Shown piece after piece: positions 24,485-32,646 of a stretch of DNA of 64,000 nucleotides (the stretch's first letter is position 1; each line of letters starts with the position of its first letter). Source of the stretch: Chersky-806 sp036502405 (GTDB lineage Bacteria > Actinomycetota > Acidimicrobiia > IMCC26256 > JAENVU01). Both the position numbers and the translations under genes were made by a program. The stretch is taken from NCBI GenBank assembly GCA_036502405.1, contig DASXYP010000024.1, positions 1-64,000 of the forward strand. The letters run 5' to 3'. The notes beneath the pieces were generated by a model, which did not search any database, was not told the origin of the DNA, and saw nothing but the letters and a program-made list of their open reading frames with translations.

Positions 24485-26224
24485 ATGGGGTTCCGTTCCC
24501 CTTCCGCTTGGTCTCGCGCGCTCGTCATCGCGCTCACGGTCGGGTGCGTCGTCACGCGCACGACCGCGGCGTCGGCCGCGGTCCCGGGCACTCCGGGGAC
24601 CTGGATGCATCCGGTTCCGGGCGCGGTCGCCGCGCCGTTCGTCGCGCCGAAGACTCGCTATGGCGCCGGCCACCGCGGCGTCGACTTCACCGCGCCCGCC
24701 GGCACCGCGGTGCGGGCGGCGAACGCGGGCGAGGTCGTGTTCGCCGGCGCCGTCGCCGGATCGCTGCACGTGGTCGTCGCCCACCCCGGCAACCTCCGGA
24801 CGTCCTACTCCTTCCTCGCGTCGGTCACGGTGCGCCGCGGCCAGGCGGTCGCGCGCGGCGACGTGGTCGGCACCGCGGGCGGCGGGGCCGGCGAGCACGC
24901 CGGCGTGCTCCACTTCGGGCTCCGCGTCGGGGACCGCTACGTCGACCCGATGGTCCTGTTCCGTCCGCCCGACCTCAGCCGCCTCATCCGGCTGGTCCCG
25001 GCCGACGAGCCGGCCCAGGCCGGCTACGACCCTCCCGCGGTGGAACGCCGGTCGCTCGCGGACTCGCTGCACCTGGCCCAGGGAGTGCTCCCGGCAGACG
25101 GCTCCCACGGTGGGTCGGGCCCACTCGACGCGCTCTCGGGAGTCTGGGACGACGTGACCACGGTCGCGCGGACGCTCGCGGCGCCGGCGCGCTCCGAGGC
25201 GGAGGTGCTCGGCCGCGCCGCGGGGTGGGTGTGGCGCAGCTCGCTCGCGGCCCCGATCGTGGCCGACGAGACGGCGATGGCCGAGCGGGTGCTCGCCTGG
25301 GCGCGCTCGCGCACGGAGTGCACCGCGGACACGCGCCGGCCCGCCAGCGGCGGGGGATCGGGCCACCTCGCGATGACGGTCGCCGGCATCGACAGCAGCA
25401 CCGACCCGGCCACGGGCCGGGCGCTGGATCTGGACGCGACCCGCCTCGGGTACCGCGCCGGTGAGGTCAGGTCGTTCTCGTACGCGCCCGACGGCGGCGC
25501 GTACAGCCGCGCGCAGACCTGGAGCGACCTCCGGATCGCGGCGCGCAGGCTCGAGTCGCAGCTGCGCGAGGTGCAGCGCGAGCAGCCGGGACGCGAAGTC
25601 GACCTGATCGCGCACTCGCAGGGCGGGGTCGTGGTCGCGGAGTTCCTCGCCCACGTCTACGACCCCGGGGATCCCGGCCTCCCGCCGCTCGGCTCGGTGG
25701 TCGCCCTGTCGTCACCGTTGCAGGGCGCGCCCGCGGCGACCGCCGTCGGGCGGGTGCGGAGCACGAACGCGGGACGAGCAGCGCTCGGCGGGGTGGACGC
25801 GATCGCCGCGGGCGCGATCCCGCCGACCGGGGCCACGGCCACGGGCCAGCTCGCGGAGGGCTCGTCGCTGATCCGCGGGCTCCGGGCGACGGCACCGCCC
25901 GAGCAGATCGACGTGACCTCGATCGGTGGGGCCGACGACGTGATCGTCCCCGCCGACCACATCGGGCTCCCGGGCGCGCGCGTCGTGACGGTGGATCCGG
26001 CCGGGATCGCGGACCACGGCGCGATCGTGCGTGACCCGGCCGCGCTCGACGCGGCACGTCTCGCCCTCGAGGACCGGTCACCGCCGTGCGTCGACGTCGT
26101 GACGGGCATCAAGGGCGCGGTCGAGCCGGTGCTGATCAGCCGGGCCGAGCACACGGTCGGCGCCGCCGGGCAGGTTGCGGGGCTCCCCAGCGGAGCCGCG
26201 CCGACGGAGGGAGCGAGGCGATGA
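24485..26224 (+). CDS. Secreted fusion: degenerate M23 (LytM) domain plus alpha/beta hydrolase
   Basis: 579 aa with a signal peptide (about 1-32, 'TTAASAA'). Residues about 38-160 are an M23 domain: zinc ligands His63 and Asp67 in 'HRGVDF' and His143 in 'VLHFGLRVG' are kept. The two catalytic histidines are not: the Y-x-H-L position reads 'SYSFL' (Phe110), and the first His of HxH is Val141. Residues about 290-545 look like a lipase-type alpha/beta hydrolase: nucleophile Ser378 in 'LIAHSQGGVVVAEFLAHV', a likely Asp in 'GADDVIVP' and His in 'IADHGAIV'. M23 genes upstream of rpsB are common; this hydrolase fusion is the unusual part. It overlaps the propeller gene by ATGA. Confidence 0.8.
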   Translation: MGFRSPSAWSRALVIALTVGCVVTRTTAASAAVPGTPGTWMHPVPGAVAAPFVAPKTRYGAGHRGVDFTAPAGTAVRAANAGEVVFAGAVAGSLHVVVAHPGNLRTSYSFLASVTVRRGQAVARGDVVGTAGGGAGEHAGVLHFGLRVGDRYVDPMVLFRPPDLSRLIRLVPADEPAQAGYDPPAVERRSLADSLHLAQGVLPADGSHGGSGPLDALSGVWDDVTTVARTLAAPARSEAEVLGRAAGWVWRSSLAAPIVADETAMAERVLAWARSRTECTADTRRPASGGGSGHLAMTVAGIDSSTDPATGRALDLDATRLGYRAGEVRSFSYAPDGGAYSRAQTWSDLRIAARRLESQLREVQREQPGREVDLIAHSQGGVVVAEFLAHVYDPGDPGLPPLGSVVALSSPLQGAPAATAVGRVRSTNAGRAALGGVDAIAAGAIPPTGATATGQLAEGSSLIRGLRATAPPEQIDVTSIGGADDVIVPADHIGLPGARVVTVDPAGIADHGAIVRDPAALDAARLALEDRSPPCVDVVTGIKGAVEPVLISRAEHTVGAAGQVAGLPSGAAPTEGARR

Positions 26225-27483
26225 CGTTCTGGCAGGACGCCCGTCCCGCGACACCCCGGTTCCTGCCGCCGCGCGGTCCGCGCCGGCGCGGACCGGGAGG
26301 CCGGGCGCGCCGGCTCCGCCGTCGGGTGCTGATCGCGCTCGCGCTGGTCGTTGCCGCGGTCGTGCTCGTCGCGGTGCGGGCGGGAGACCCGGTGGCGAAG
26401 GCAGCCGGCCGGACCCGCAACGATCGAGGGGGCCCACATCCGACGGTCGTCCCGCCGACCTGGTCGCGCACGCTGCCCGGATGGGCCGCGACGATGCTCG
26501 ACGCCGGCGGGGACCTCGGGGTGGTGGTCGGCGACGACTGGGTGACCGCGGTGACGCTCACGACCGGCACGCTCCGCTGGGAGGTGCCGCTCCCCGGAGC
26601 TGAGCCGGTCGGCGCGCTGCGGGCTGACACGGTGCTGCTCGCGACCGGGTCCGGTTTCGTCGCGCTCGAGCGTGACACGGGGAAGGTCCGCTGGCAGCTC
26701 GACACGGCCGAGACCCCGGGCCCGGTCGCCCTGGTGTCGCCCGGCGGGCGGCCGCAGGTCGCGGTGGTCTCGACGGTCGAGGGCGGCCTCGTCGGCATCG
26801 ACAGCCTGACCGGTCGGACCCGCTGGTCGGTCCGCCTCGCCGGCCGGCCCCGGGGCGTGCCGGCGGTCGACGACGCCTCCGGTGCGGTCGCAACCGTGTG
26901 GCAGCCAGATGCCGACGGGACCCGGCTGCGCGTCGTCGACGGAGCGACCGGCGCGCTCCGCTGGGAGCAGCCGTTGCCGGTCATGGCCGGGTCCCCGGTG
27001 ATCGCCCACGGTGCGGTCGCGATCGGCGCGGGGGCCGGCCGCCACGACAGCGCGGTGCACGCCTTCGCGCTCGCCGACGGAGCGAGACGCTGGCAGGCGC
27101 GGGTACCGGCTCCGTTCCAACCCGACCTCGTCCCGCGCGTGGCCGGCACCGGCCTCTTCGTCGTCGACCAGCTCGGCCACGTGACCCGGCTCGACGCCGC
27201 GAGCGGCGCGCGGGTCTGGTCGACGAACACGCGCGCCCTCGACGTCCACGCCCGCCCGCTGGCGGTGAGGGACGCGGTGCTCGTCGGCAACGAGGCGGGG
27301 GAGGTCATCACCCTGGATCGGGCGAACGGCGCGATCCGGGCGCGGCGGCGTCCGGCCGGCCTCCCGGTCGGGCTCGCGGCCTCGGGACGGGTCGTGGTGG
27401 TGGCCCAGCGGTTGGTCGAACGTCACGCCGTACAGGCCTTCGCGGCGGCTCGGATCGCCGCTCCGGCCCGGAGCCGGCGATGA
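26221..27483 (+). CDS. Membrane-anchored PQQ-like beta-propeller protein
   Basis: 420 aa. A basic N-terminus and one TM helix ('RRVLIALALVVAAVVLVAVR', about residues 36-55) place the rest outside the cell. Repeated blades of the type 'xxDxxTGxxRWxxxL' occur ('TTGTLRWEVPL', 'DTGKVRWQL', 'LTGRTRWSVRL', 'ATGALRWEQPL', 'ASGARVWS'), giving about 7 PQQ/WD-like blades. No enzyme motif for PQQ cofactor use is clear; BamB-like scaffolding is possible. Translationally coupled (ATGA) to the LytM/hydrolase fusion, so the two probably act together in the envelope. Confidence 0.8.
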   Translation: MTFWQDARPATPRFLPPRGPRRRGPGGRARRLRRRVLIALALVVAAVVLVAVRAGDPVAKAAGRTRNDRGGPHPTVVPPTWSRTLPGWAATMLDAGGDLGVVVGDDWVTAVTLTTGTLRWEVPLPGAEPVGALRADTVLLATGSGFVALERDTGKVRWQLDTAETPGPVALVSPGGRPQVAVVSTVEGGLVGIDSLTGRTRWSVRLAGRPRGVPAVDDASGAVATVWQPDADGTRLRVVDGATGALRWEQPLPVMAGSPVIAHGAVAIGAGAGRHDSAVHAFALADGARRWQARVPAPFQPDLVPRVAGTGLFVVDQLGHVTRLDAASGARVWSTNTRALDVHARPLAVRDAVLVGNEAGEVITLDRANGAIRARRRPAGLPVGLAASGRVVVVAQRLVERHAVQAFAAARIAAPARSRR

Positions 27484-27492
27484 CGTCTCGGC

Positions 27493-27498
27493 TACAGT
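27493..27498 (+). promoter_or_regulatory. -10 box of rpsB
   Basis: TACAGT about 120 nt before the rpsB GTG, giving a long structured leader. Confidence 0.35.
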
Positions 27499-27506
27499 GC
27501 CCCCGA

Positions 27507-27610
27507 CCCGAGCATCCGGCTCGGGACGTCGCACGCCCGGCACCCAACGGTCGCCTCCGCTCAGCGCGGAGGTGCGGCTCGGGCGGAAGTTCACCAACCC
27601 GAGGGAAGGA
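27507..27610 (+). promoter_or_regulatory. Structured rpsB leader, candidate autoregulatory element
   Basis: Hairpin 1: CCCGAGC (27507-27513) / GCTCGGG (27519-27525). Hairpin 2: CCTCCGC (27554-27560) / GCGGAGG (27566-27572). A second GCTCGGG copy (27577-27583) can pair with CCCGAG at 27598-27603, which overlaps the ribosome-binding site GAGGGAAGGA (27601-27610), or could compete for the hairpin 1 arm. This is a plausible on/off switch for S2 synthesis. Confidence 0.45.
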
Positions 27611-27618
27611 TTCTCCGC

Positions 27619-28551
27619 GTGGCTGTCGTCACCATGAAGCAGCTGCTGGAGGCCGGAGTGCACTTCGGCCACCAGACGCGCCGTTGGAACCCGAAGATGA
27701 AGCGGTTCATCTTCGGTGAGCGCAACGGCATCTACATCATCGACCTGCAGCAGACCCTGGACCGGATCGACACCGCGTACCGGTTCGTCCGCAGCACCGT
27801 CGCCGACGGCGGGACGGTCATGTTCGTCGGCACGAAGAAGCAGGCCCAGGAGCCGGTCCAGAGCCAGGCGCTGCGCAGCGGCATGCCGTACGTCAACTTC
27901 CGCTGGCTCGGCGGCATGCTCACGAACTTCCAGACCGTGCACGCCCGCGTGGCGAAGATGCGGGAGCTCGAGCGTCTCGTCGCCACCGGCGAGACCGACC
28001 AGATGATCAAGAAGGAAGGGCTGAAGGTCAAGCGCGACCTGGTGAAGCTCGACCGGAACCTCGGCGGCATCCGCAACCTCGAGAAGCTCCCGAGCATCGT
28101 GTTCGTGATCGACACCAAGAAGGAGCACATCGCGGTCACCGAGGCGAACCGGCTCGGGATCCCCGTCGTGGCGGTCGTGGACACGAACTGCGACCCGGAC
28201 ATCATCGACTTCGTCATCCCCGGCAACGACGACGCGATCCGCGCCTCGAACCTCATGTGCCGCGTCATCGCCGACGCGGTCGAAGAGGGCCGGCACCTGG
28301 CCCAGAAGCGCGGGGCCCGTCCCGGCACCAAGGCCGAGGTCGTCGCGCCGAAGGCGCTGAGCCCCGAGGAACAGCGCAAGCGGGCCGAGGAGCAGGCCGC
28401 GGCGCGGAACCAGGCCGCCGCCGACCAGGCCGCCCGGGAGGCGCGCCTCGCCGAGGCCAAGAAGGACAAGACGGAACCGCCGCGGGTCGAGGACCCGACG
28501 GTCGACGCGGAAGCCGCCCGCACCGAGGTGCAGGAGAGCGACCGTGGCTGA
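27619..28551 (+). CDS. rpsB: 30S ribosomal protein S2
   Basis: 310 aa. 'MKQLLEAGVHFGHQTRRWNP' and 'KMKRFIFGERNGIYIIDLQQ' are canonical; the S2 fold ends near residue 230 and a charged A/E/K/R tail of ~80 residues follows. GTG start after a strong ribosome-binding site. Overlaps tsf by 8 bp. Confidence 0.97.
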   Translation: MAVVTMKQLLEAGVHFGHQTRRWNPKMKRFIFGERNGIYIIDLQQTLDRIDTAYRFVRSTVADGGTVMFVGTKKQAQEPVQSQALRSGMPYVNFRWLGGMLTNFQTVHARVAKMRELERLVATGETDQMIKKEGLKVKRDLVKLDRNLGGIRNLEKLPSIVFVIDTKKEHIAVTEANRLGIPVVAVVDTNCDPDIIDFVIPGNDDAIRASNLMCRVIADAVEEGRHLAQKRGARPGTKAEVVAPKALSPEEQRKRAEEQAAARNQAAADQAAREARLAEAKKDKTEPPRVEDPTVDAEAARTEVQESDRG

Positions 28552-29386
28552 GGTCTCCGCGAAGGACGTCGCCGCGCTGCGCAAGGTCACCGGCGCCGGG
28601 ATGATGGACTGCAAGAAGGCGCTCCAGGAGACCGACGGCGACCAGGAGGCCGCGGTCGACTGGCTGCGCAAGCAGGGCCTCGGTGCGTCGAAGCGCGCCG
28701 GCCGCAGTGCGGAGCAGGGGACGGTGGACGTCGTCCTCGAGGGCAACGTCGCCGCGCTCGTCGAGCTGACCTGCGAGACGGACTTCGTGGCCAAGGGCTC
28801 GGACTTCGTCGCCACCGTCGCGGCCTTGGCGAAGCAGGTCGCCGAGAACGGCGACGAGAACCTGTCCGACCAGCCCTTCGAGGGCTCGACCGTGGGTGAC
28901 ACCATCGCGCTGCTCGTCGCCAAGTTGGGCGAGAAGATCGAGCTCGGCCGGGTGGTCCGCTACGAGACCACGGACGGCGTGCTCGACGGGTACAAGCACA
29001 TCCAGAACGAGCGGGGGACGATCGGCGTCCTCGTCGAGCTCGGCGGGGTCGACGCCTCGGACCCGAAGGCCAGCGAGCTGGCCCACGACCTGGCGCTGCA
29101 CATCGCCAGCGCCGCGCCCCGGTACGTCCGGCGCGAGGACGTGTCCGCGGACGCGATCGAGAAGGAGCGCGAGGTGCTCACCGAGCTCACGCGCAACGAG
29201 GGGAAGCCCGAGGCGGCGATCGGCAAGATCGTGGAGGGCCGCCTCAACGGGTTCTACAAGGACTACGTGCTGCTCGAGCAGGGTTTCGTGCGGGACCCCA
29301 AGGTGACGGTGGGCTCGCTCGTCGAGAGCCTGGCCCCCGGTGCGTCCGTCCGACGGTTCACCCGGGTCAAGGTGGGCGAGGAATAG
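28544..29386 (+). CDS. tsf: Elongation factor Ts
   Basis: Nucleotide-exchange factor for EF-Tu. 280 aa: 'VAALRKVTGAGMMDCKKALQ' UBA-like N-terminus, 'LVELTCETDFVAKGSDFV' core, dimerisation C-terminus 'NGFYKDYVLLEQGFVRDPKV'. GTG start inside the end of rpsB, so translationally coupled. The stop TAG merges into a GGGTCGCTC-type repeat. Confidence 0.97.
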   Translation: MAEVSAKDVAALRKVTGAGMMDCKKALQETDGDQEAAVDWLRKQGLGASKRAGRSAEQGTVDVVLEGNVAALVELTCETDFVAKGSDFVATVAALAKQVAENGDENLSDQPFEGSTVGDTIALLVAKLGEKIELGRVVRYETTDGVLDGYKHIQNERGTIGVLVELGGVDASDPKASELAHDLALHIASAAPRYVRREDVSADAIEKEREVLTELTRNEGKPEAAIGKIVEGRLNGFYKDYVLLEQGFVRDPKVTVGSLVESLAPGASVRRFTRVKVGEE

Positions 29387-29566
29387 GGTCGCTCTGGACG
29401 CCAAGGTGGGAGCGGAGCACATGAGCGAGCCCCGAGCGACCCGCGGAGTCCGCCAGATTGCGAGCGTGGCCCGAGCGGCCCGGCGGCGCAGCCGCCAGGA
29501 GCGGGAGCGGAAGAGCGAGCCCCGAGCGACCCGCGGAGTCCGTCAGGAGCGGAGCAGATGAGCGAG
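29386..29566 (+). repeat. Direct-repeat block between tsf and pyrH, including a duplicated start region
   Basis: 34 bp at 29423-29456 recur at 29513-29546 with a single difference (period 90). Separately, the 21-bp pyrH start context GGAGCGGAGCAGATGAGCGA recurs at 29409-29429 with one difference (C for G before the ATG). The block therefore holds a decoy Shine-Dalgarno-plus-ATG (29421) that opens a 46-codon frame beginning 'MSEPRATRGVRQ', repeated inside the same frame. GGGTCGCTCTGG at 29386-29397 resembles repeats after infB and the M16 gene. No other gene in this 171-bp gap. Confidence 0.75.
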
Positions 29567-30295
29567 AGCCGGTTCCGCCGAGTGATCCTGAAGCTCTCCG
29601 GTGAGGCGTTCGCCGACACGAGCATCTCGTTCGGGATCGATGCCGCGGTGGTCCAGCGGATCGCCGAGGAGGTGGCCGAGGCGCGCGCCGAGCTCGGCGT
29701 CGAGATCGCGATCGTCGTGGGCGGCGGCAACATCTTCCGGGGCATGGTCGGCGCGACCCGCGGCATGGACCGGGCGCGGGCCGACTACATGGGCATGCTG
29801 GCCACGGTCATCAACGCGCTGGCGCTGCAGGACGCGCTCGAGGGCGTCGGTCAGCCGACCCGGGTCCAGACCGCGATCACGATGGCTCAGATCGCCGAGC
29901 CGTACATCCCGCTGCGCGCGACCCGGCACCTCGAGAAGGGCCGGGTCGTGGTCTTCGCCGCCGGCACCGGGAACCCCTACTTCACGACCGACACCACCGC
30001 CGCGCTGCGCGGCGCCGAGATCGGGGCCGAGGCGATCCTCAAGGGCACGCACTCCGGGGTGGACGGGGTCTACAGCGCCGACCCCCGGCTCGACCCGAGC
30101 GCGGTGAAGCTCACCGAGATCAGCCACTTCGAGGTGCTCAACCGCGGCCTCAAGGTGATGGACTCCACCGCGATCACGTTCTGCATGGACAACAAGCTGC
30201 CCATCATCGTGTTCGACGTGACCGCGCCCGGGAACATCCGCCGGGCGCTGCTCGGCGAGGCGATCGGCACGCTCGTGAGCTCGAGGGAGGGATAG
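29558..30295 (+). CDS. pyrH: UMP kinase
   Basis: Phosphorylates UMP to UDP. 245 aa amino-acid-kinase fold: 'VILKLSGEAFADTSISFGID', 'IVVGGGNIFRGMVGATRGMD', 'GTGNPYFTTDTTAALRGAEI', 'VMDSTAITFCMDNKLPIIVF'. ATG 29558 preceded by AGGAG within the repeat block. 3 bp from frr. Confidence 0.96.
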   Translation: MSESRFRRVILKLSGEAFADTSISFGIDAAVVQRIAEEVAEARAELGVEIAIVVGGGNIFRGMVGATRGMDRARADYMGMLATVINALALQDALEGVGQPTRVQTAITMAQIAEPYIPLRATRHLEKGRVVVFAAGTGNPYFTTDTTAALRGAEIGAEAILKGTHSGVDGVYSADPRLDPSAVKLTEISHFEVLNRGLKVMDSTAITFCMDNKLPIIVFDVTAPGNIRRALLGEAIGTLVSSREG

Positions 30296-30298
30296 GTC

Positions 30299-30862
30299 GT
30301 GGCCACTGCCAAGGAGATCACCGCCGAGACCCGGCAGCGGATGAAGAAGGCCGTGAGCCACCTGCGCGAGGAGTTCGGCGGCATCCGCACCGGCCGGGCG
30401 AGCCCGGCCCAGGTCGAGAAGCTGATGGTCGACTACTACGGCGCCCAGACGCCCCTGCAGCAGCTCGCCGGGTTCAGCGTCCCCGAGGCCCGGGTCCTCG
30501 TCGTCCAGCCCTACGACAAGGGCGCGATGAAGTCGATCGAGAAGGCCATCCAGACGAGCGACCTCGGGATCAACCCGAGCAACGACGGCCAGGTGATCCG
30601 CCTGACGTTCCCGCAGCTGACCGAGGAGCGCCGCAAGGACCTGGTGAAGGTGGTGAAGACCCGGGCCGAGGACGGCAGGGTCGCGGTGAGGAACGTGCGC
30701 AGGGATGCCCGCAAGGAGCTCGAGGCCCTCGAGAAGGCCGGCGAGATCTCCCGGGACGAGCTGGATCGGGTCGAGAAGGACCTCGAGAAGGCCGTCGCCG
30801 AGGTCATCGCCGAGATCGACGAGATGGTCACCCACAAGGAGCGCGAGCTGCTCGAGGTCTAG
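30299..30862 (+). CDS. frr: Ribosome recycling factor
   Basis: Splits post-termination ribosomes with EF-G. 187 aa: 'RMKKAVSHLREEFGGIRTGR', 'RLTFPQLTEERRKDLVKVVK', 'VRNVRRDARKELEALEKAGE'. GTG start immediately after pyrH; standard tsf-pyrH-frr-cdsA order. Confidence 0.97.
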   Translation: MATAKEITAETRQRMKKAVSHLREEFGGIRTGRASPAQVEKLMVDYYGAQTPLQQLAGFSVPEARVLVVQPYDKGAMKSIEKAIQTSDLGINPSNDGQVIRLTFPQLTEERRKDLVKVVKTRAEDGRVAVRNVRRDARKELEALEKAGEISRDELDRVEKDLEKAVAEVIAEIDEMVTHKERELLEV

Positions 30863-30891
30863 CCTTGACCGCGGGCCACCCGGAGGATGCC

Positions 30892-32646
30892 GTGACCGAC
30901 CGTCGCGACGAGGAATTGGACGAGGGCAAGGCGGCCGAGCCCGCCGCACCGGGCCGCGCCACGCCCGAAGGGGTCCGGATCCTCGGCGCCGAGGAGGCCC
31001 AGGCCGCGCTCGATGCCGGCACCGTCGGCCGCCGGCTGGGCGACCAGGACACCCGCTACGGCGACGTCCCCGCGCGGCCCGACCCGGCCATCCGACCCTC
31101 GGTCCGCTTCCCCCGCTCCGCCGACGAGCCGGCGCCCGACGTCGTGCCCCGCGCCAGCGCGGCTGACGACGAGGACGGGCGGGACGACGCTTACGCGTAC
31201 GGCGACGACGACGACGGGAGCGACCGGGCGATCTCCTTGCTCGAGGACTCCGACCCGACGCTGGTCGAGGGCGTCCCGACCGCCGGGTCCGGCTCGGCCG
31301 ACGCGCCCGTCGAGCCTGACCCCGACCTCGACGACGACCTGGTGCTGCGCATCGACGAGCTCGCGGACGACGAGCCCGAGCCCGACGCGGACGAGACGCC
31401 GGCCGGCGACGACGAAGAGGTCGTGGTCGAGGTGCCGGAGGGCGAGGTCCCGTCGGCCACGCTGCCGCACTGGACCGAGCCGCCGACCGGCGAGATGCCG
31501 TTGCTCCTGCCCGAGGCCGAGCCGGTGGACCTCACCGGGGAGGAGAGCCTCGACGCGTACACGGCCGCCGCGAGCACCGCGACCGGCCCCCGCTTCCTGA
31601 CCGGGGTCGGGGACTGGGCCCAGGAGGAGTACGAGTCGATCGACGCGCTCGGCGACGACACCACGAACGTCGGTGCGCTCGCGGCGGCGCCCGAGGACGA
31701 CGACACCGCGTTCGACCGCGAGGTCGCGGCTCGACGCCGGATCCGGCCCCGCACCGAAGCCGGCGCCCGGGCGTCCGCCGGCGGGGCTGCGGCGCGACGG
31801 GCGACGCGCCCGCCCGACGCGGAGCTCGTGGTGCCCGGCACCGAGCCGGATCTCACGACGCGTGTGATCACCGGGGTCGGCATCGCGGTGCTGGCGCTGA
31901 TCTGCCTCAAGCTCGGCCGCGACGCCACGATGGTGCTCGCCACCGCGATCGTCGGGCTCGCGTCGCTCGAGCTGTTCCAGGGACTCCAGCGTCGGGGCTT
32001 CCGACCCGCGACGATCCTCGCGGTCCTCGGCTCGATCGCGATCGTCCCGATCGCGTTCAACCGGGGCGAGTTCGCGTTCCCGTTCACGCTCGCGATCGTG
32101 ACGGTGTTCGCCCTGCTCTGGTACCTGTTCCAGGTGGTGCGGGCCCGCCCCGTCGTCAACGTCGCGGTGACGGTGATGGGCTTCGTCTACGTCGGCGTCC
32201 TCGGCGGCTTCGCCGGGCTGCTCCTCAGCTACCAGAACGGCGTGGGGCTGATCCTCGGCGTGGTGCTCTGCGTCGTGGGCTACGACGTGTTCGGCTACCT
32301 GGTCGGCTCGCAGCTGGGCAAGCGACGCCTCGTCCCCGACATCTCGCCGAACAAGACGATCGAGGGCCTCGTCGGCGGGATGATCGCGTCGGTGCTGGTC
32401 GCGGTGGTCATCGTGAAGCAGATCACACCGTGGGGTGACCTCACCGACGCGCTGGCTCTCGGCCTGACCGTCGCGGTGATGGCGCCGCTCGGCGACCTCT
32501 GCGAGTCGATGATCAAGCGGGACCTGGGCGTGAAGGACTTCGGCACGCTGCTCCCGGGCCACGGCGGGATCCTGGACCGGTTCGACGCGATCCTGTTCTG
32601 CCTGCCCGCGGTCTACTACCTCGCTCGCGCGCTGACGATCGGCTGA
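30892..32646 (+). CDS. cdsA: Phosphatidate cytidylyltransferase CdsA with long acidic N-terminal extension
   Basis: Makes CDP-diacylglycerol for phospholipids. GTG 30892 is chosen because GGAGG sits 5 nt upstream (TTG 30865 is the alternative); 584 aa. The first ~310 residues are hydrophilic, strongly acidic and probably disordered ('YGDDDDGSDRAISLLEDSD', 'DLDDDLVLRIDELADDEPEP'). The enzyme follows with about 8 TM helices and the CDS signature 'MAPLGDLCESMIKRDLGVKD' plus 'FGTLLPGHGGILDRFDA'. A normal CdsA is about 270-300 aa, so the extension doubles it. 1-bp overlap with dxr. Confidence 0.93.
   Translation: MTDRRDEELDEGKAAEPAAPGRATPEGVRILGAEEAQAALDAGTVGRRLGDQDTRYGDVPARPDPAIRPSVRFPRSADEPAPDVVPRASAADDEDGRDDAYAYGDDDDGSDRAISLLEDSDPTLVEGVPTAGSGSADAPVEPDPDLDDDLVLRIDELADDEPEPDADETPAGDDEEVVVEVPEGEVPSATLPHWTEPPTGEMPLLLPEAEPVDLTGEESLDAYTAAASTATGPRFLTGVGDWAQEEYESIDALGDDTTNVGALAAAPEDDDTAFDREVAARRRIRPRTEAGARASAGGAAARRATRPPDAELVVPGTEPDLTTRVITGVGIAVLALICLKLGRDATMVLATAIVGLASLELFQGLQRRGFRPATILAVLGSIAIVPIAFNRGEFAFPFTLAIVTVFALLWYLFQVVRARPVVNVAVTVMGFVYVGVLGGFAGLLLSYQNGVGLILGVVLCVVGYDVFGYLVGSQLGKRRLVPDISPNKTIEGLVGGMIASVLVAVVIVKQITPWGDLTDALALGLTVAVMAPLGDLCESMIKRDLGVKDFGTLLPGHGGILDRFDAILFCLPAVYYLARALTIG

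Noticed and set aside
29421..29561. 46-codon ORF 'MSEPRATRGVRQ...' before pyrH
   Set aside because: Not listed as a protein gene because it is built from the direct repeat and runs into the pyrH start; treated as repeat or decoy.
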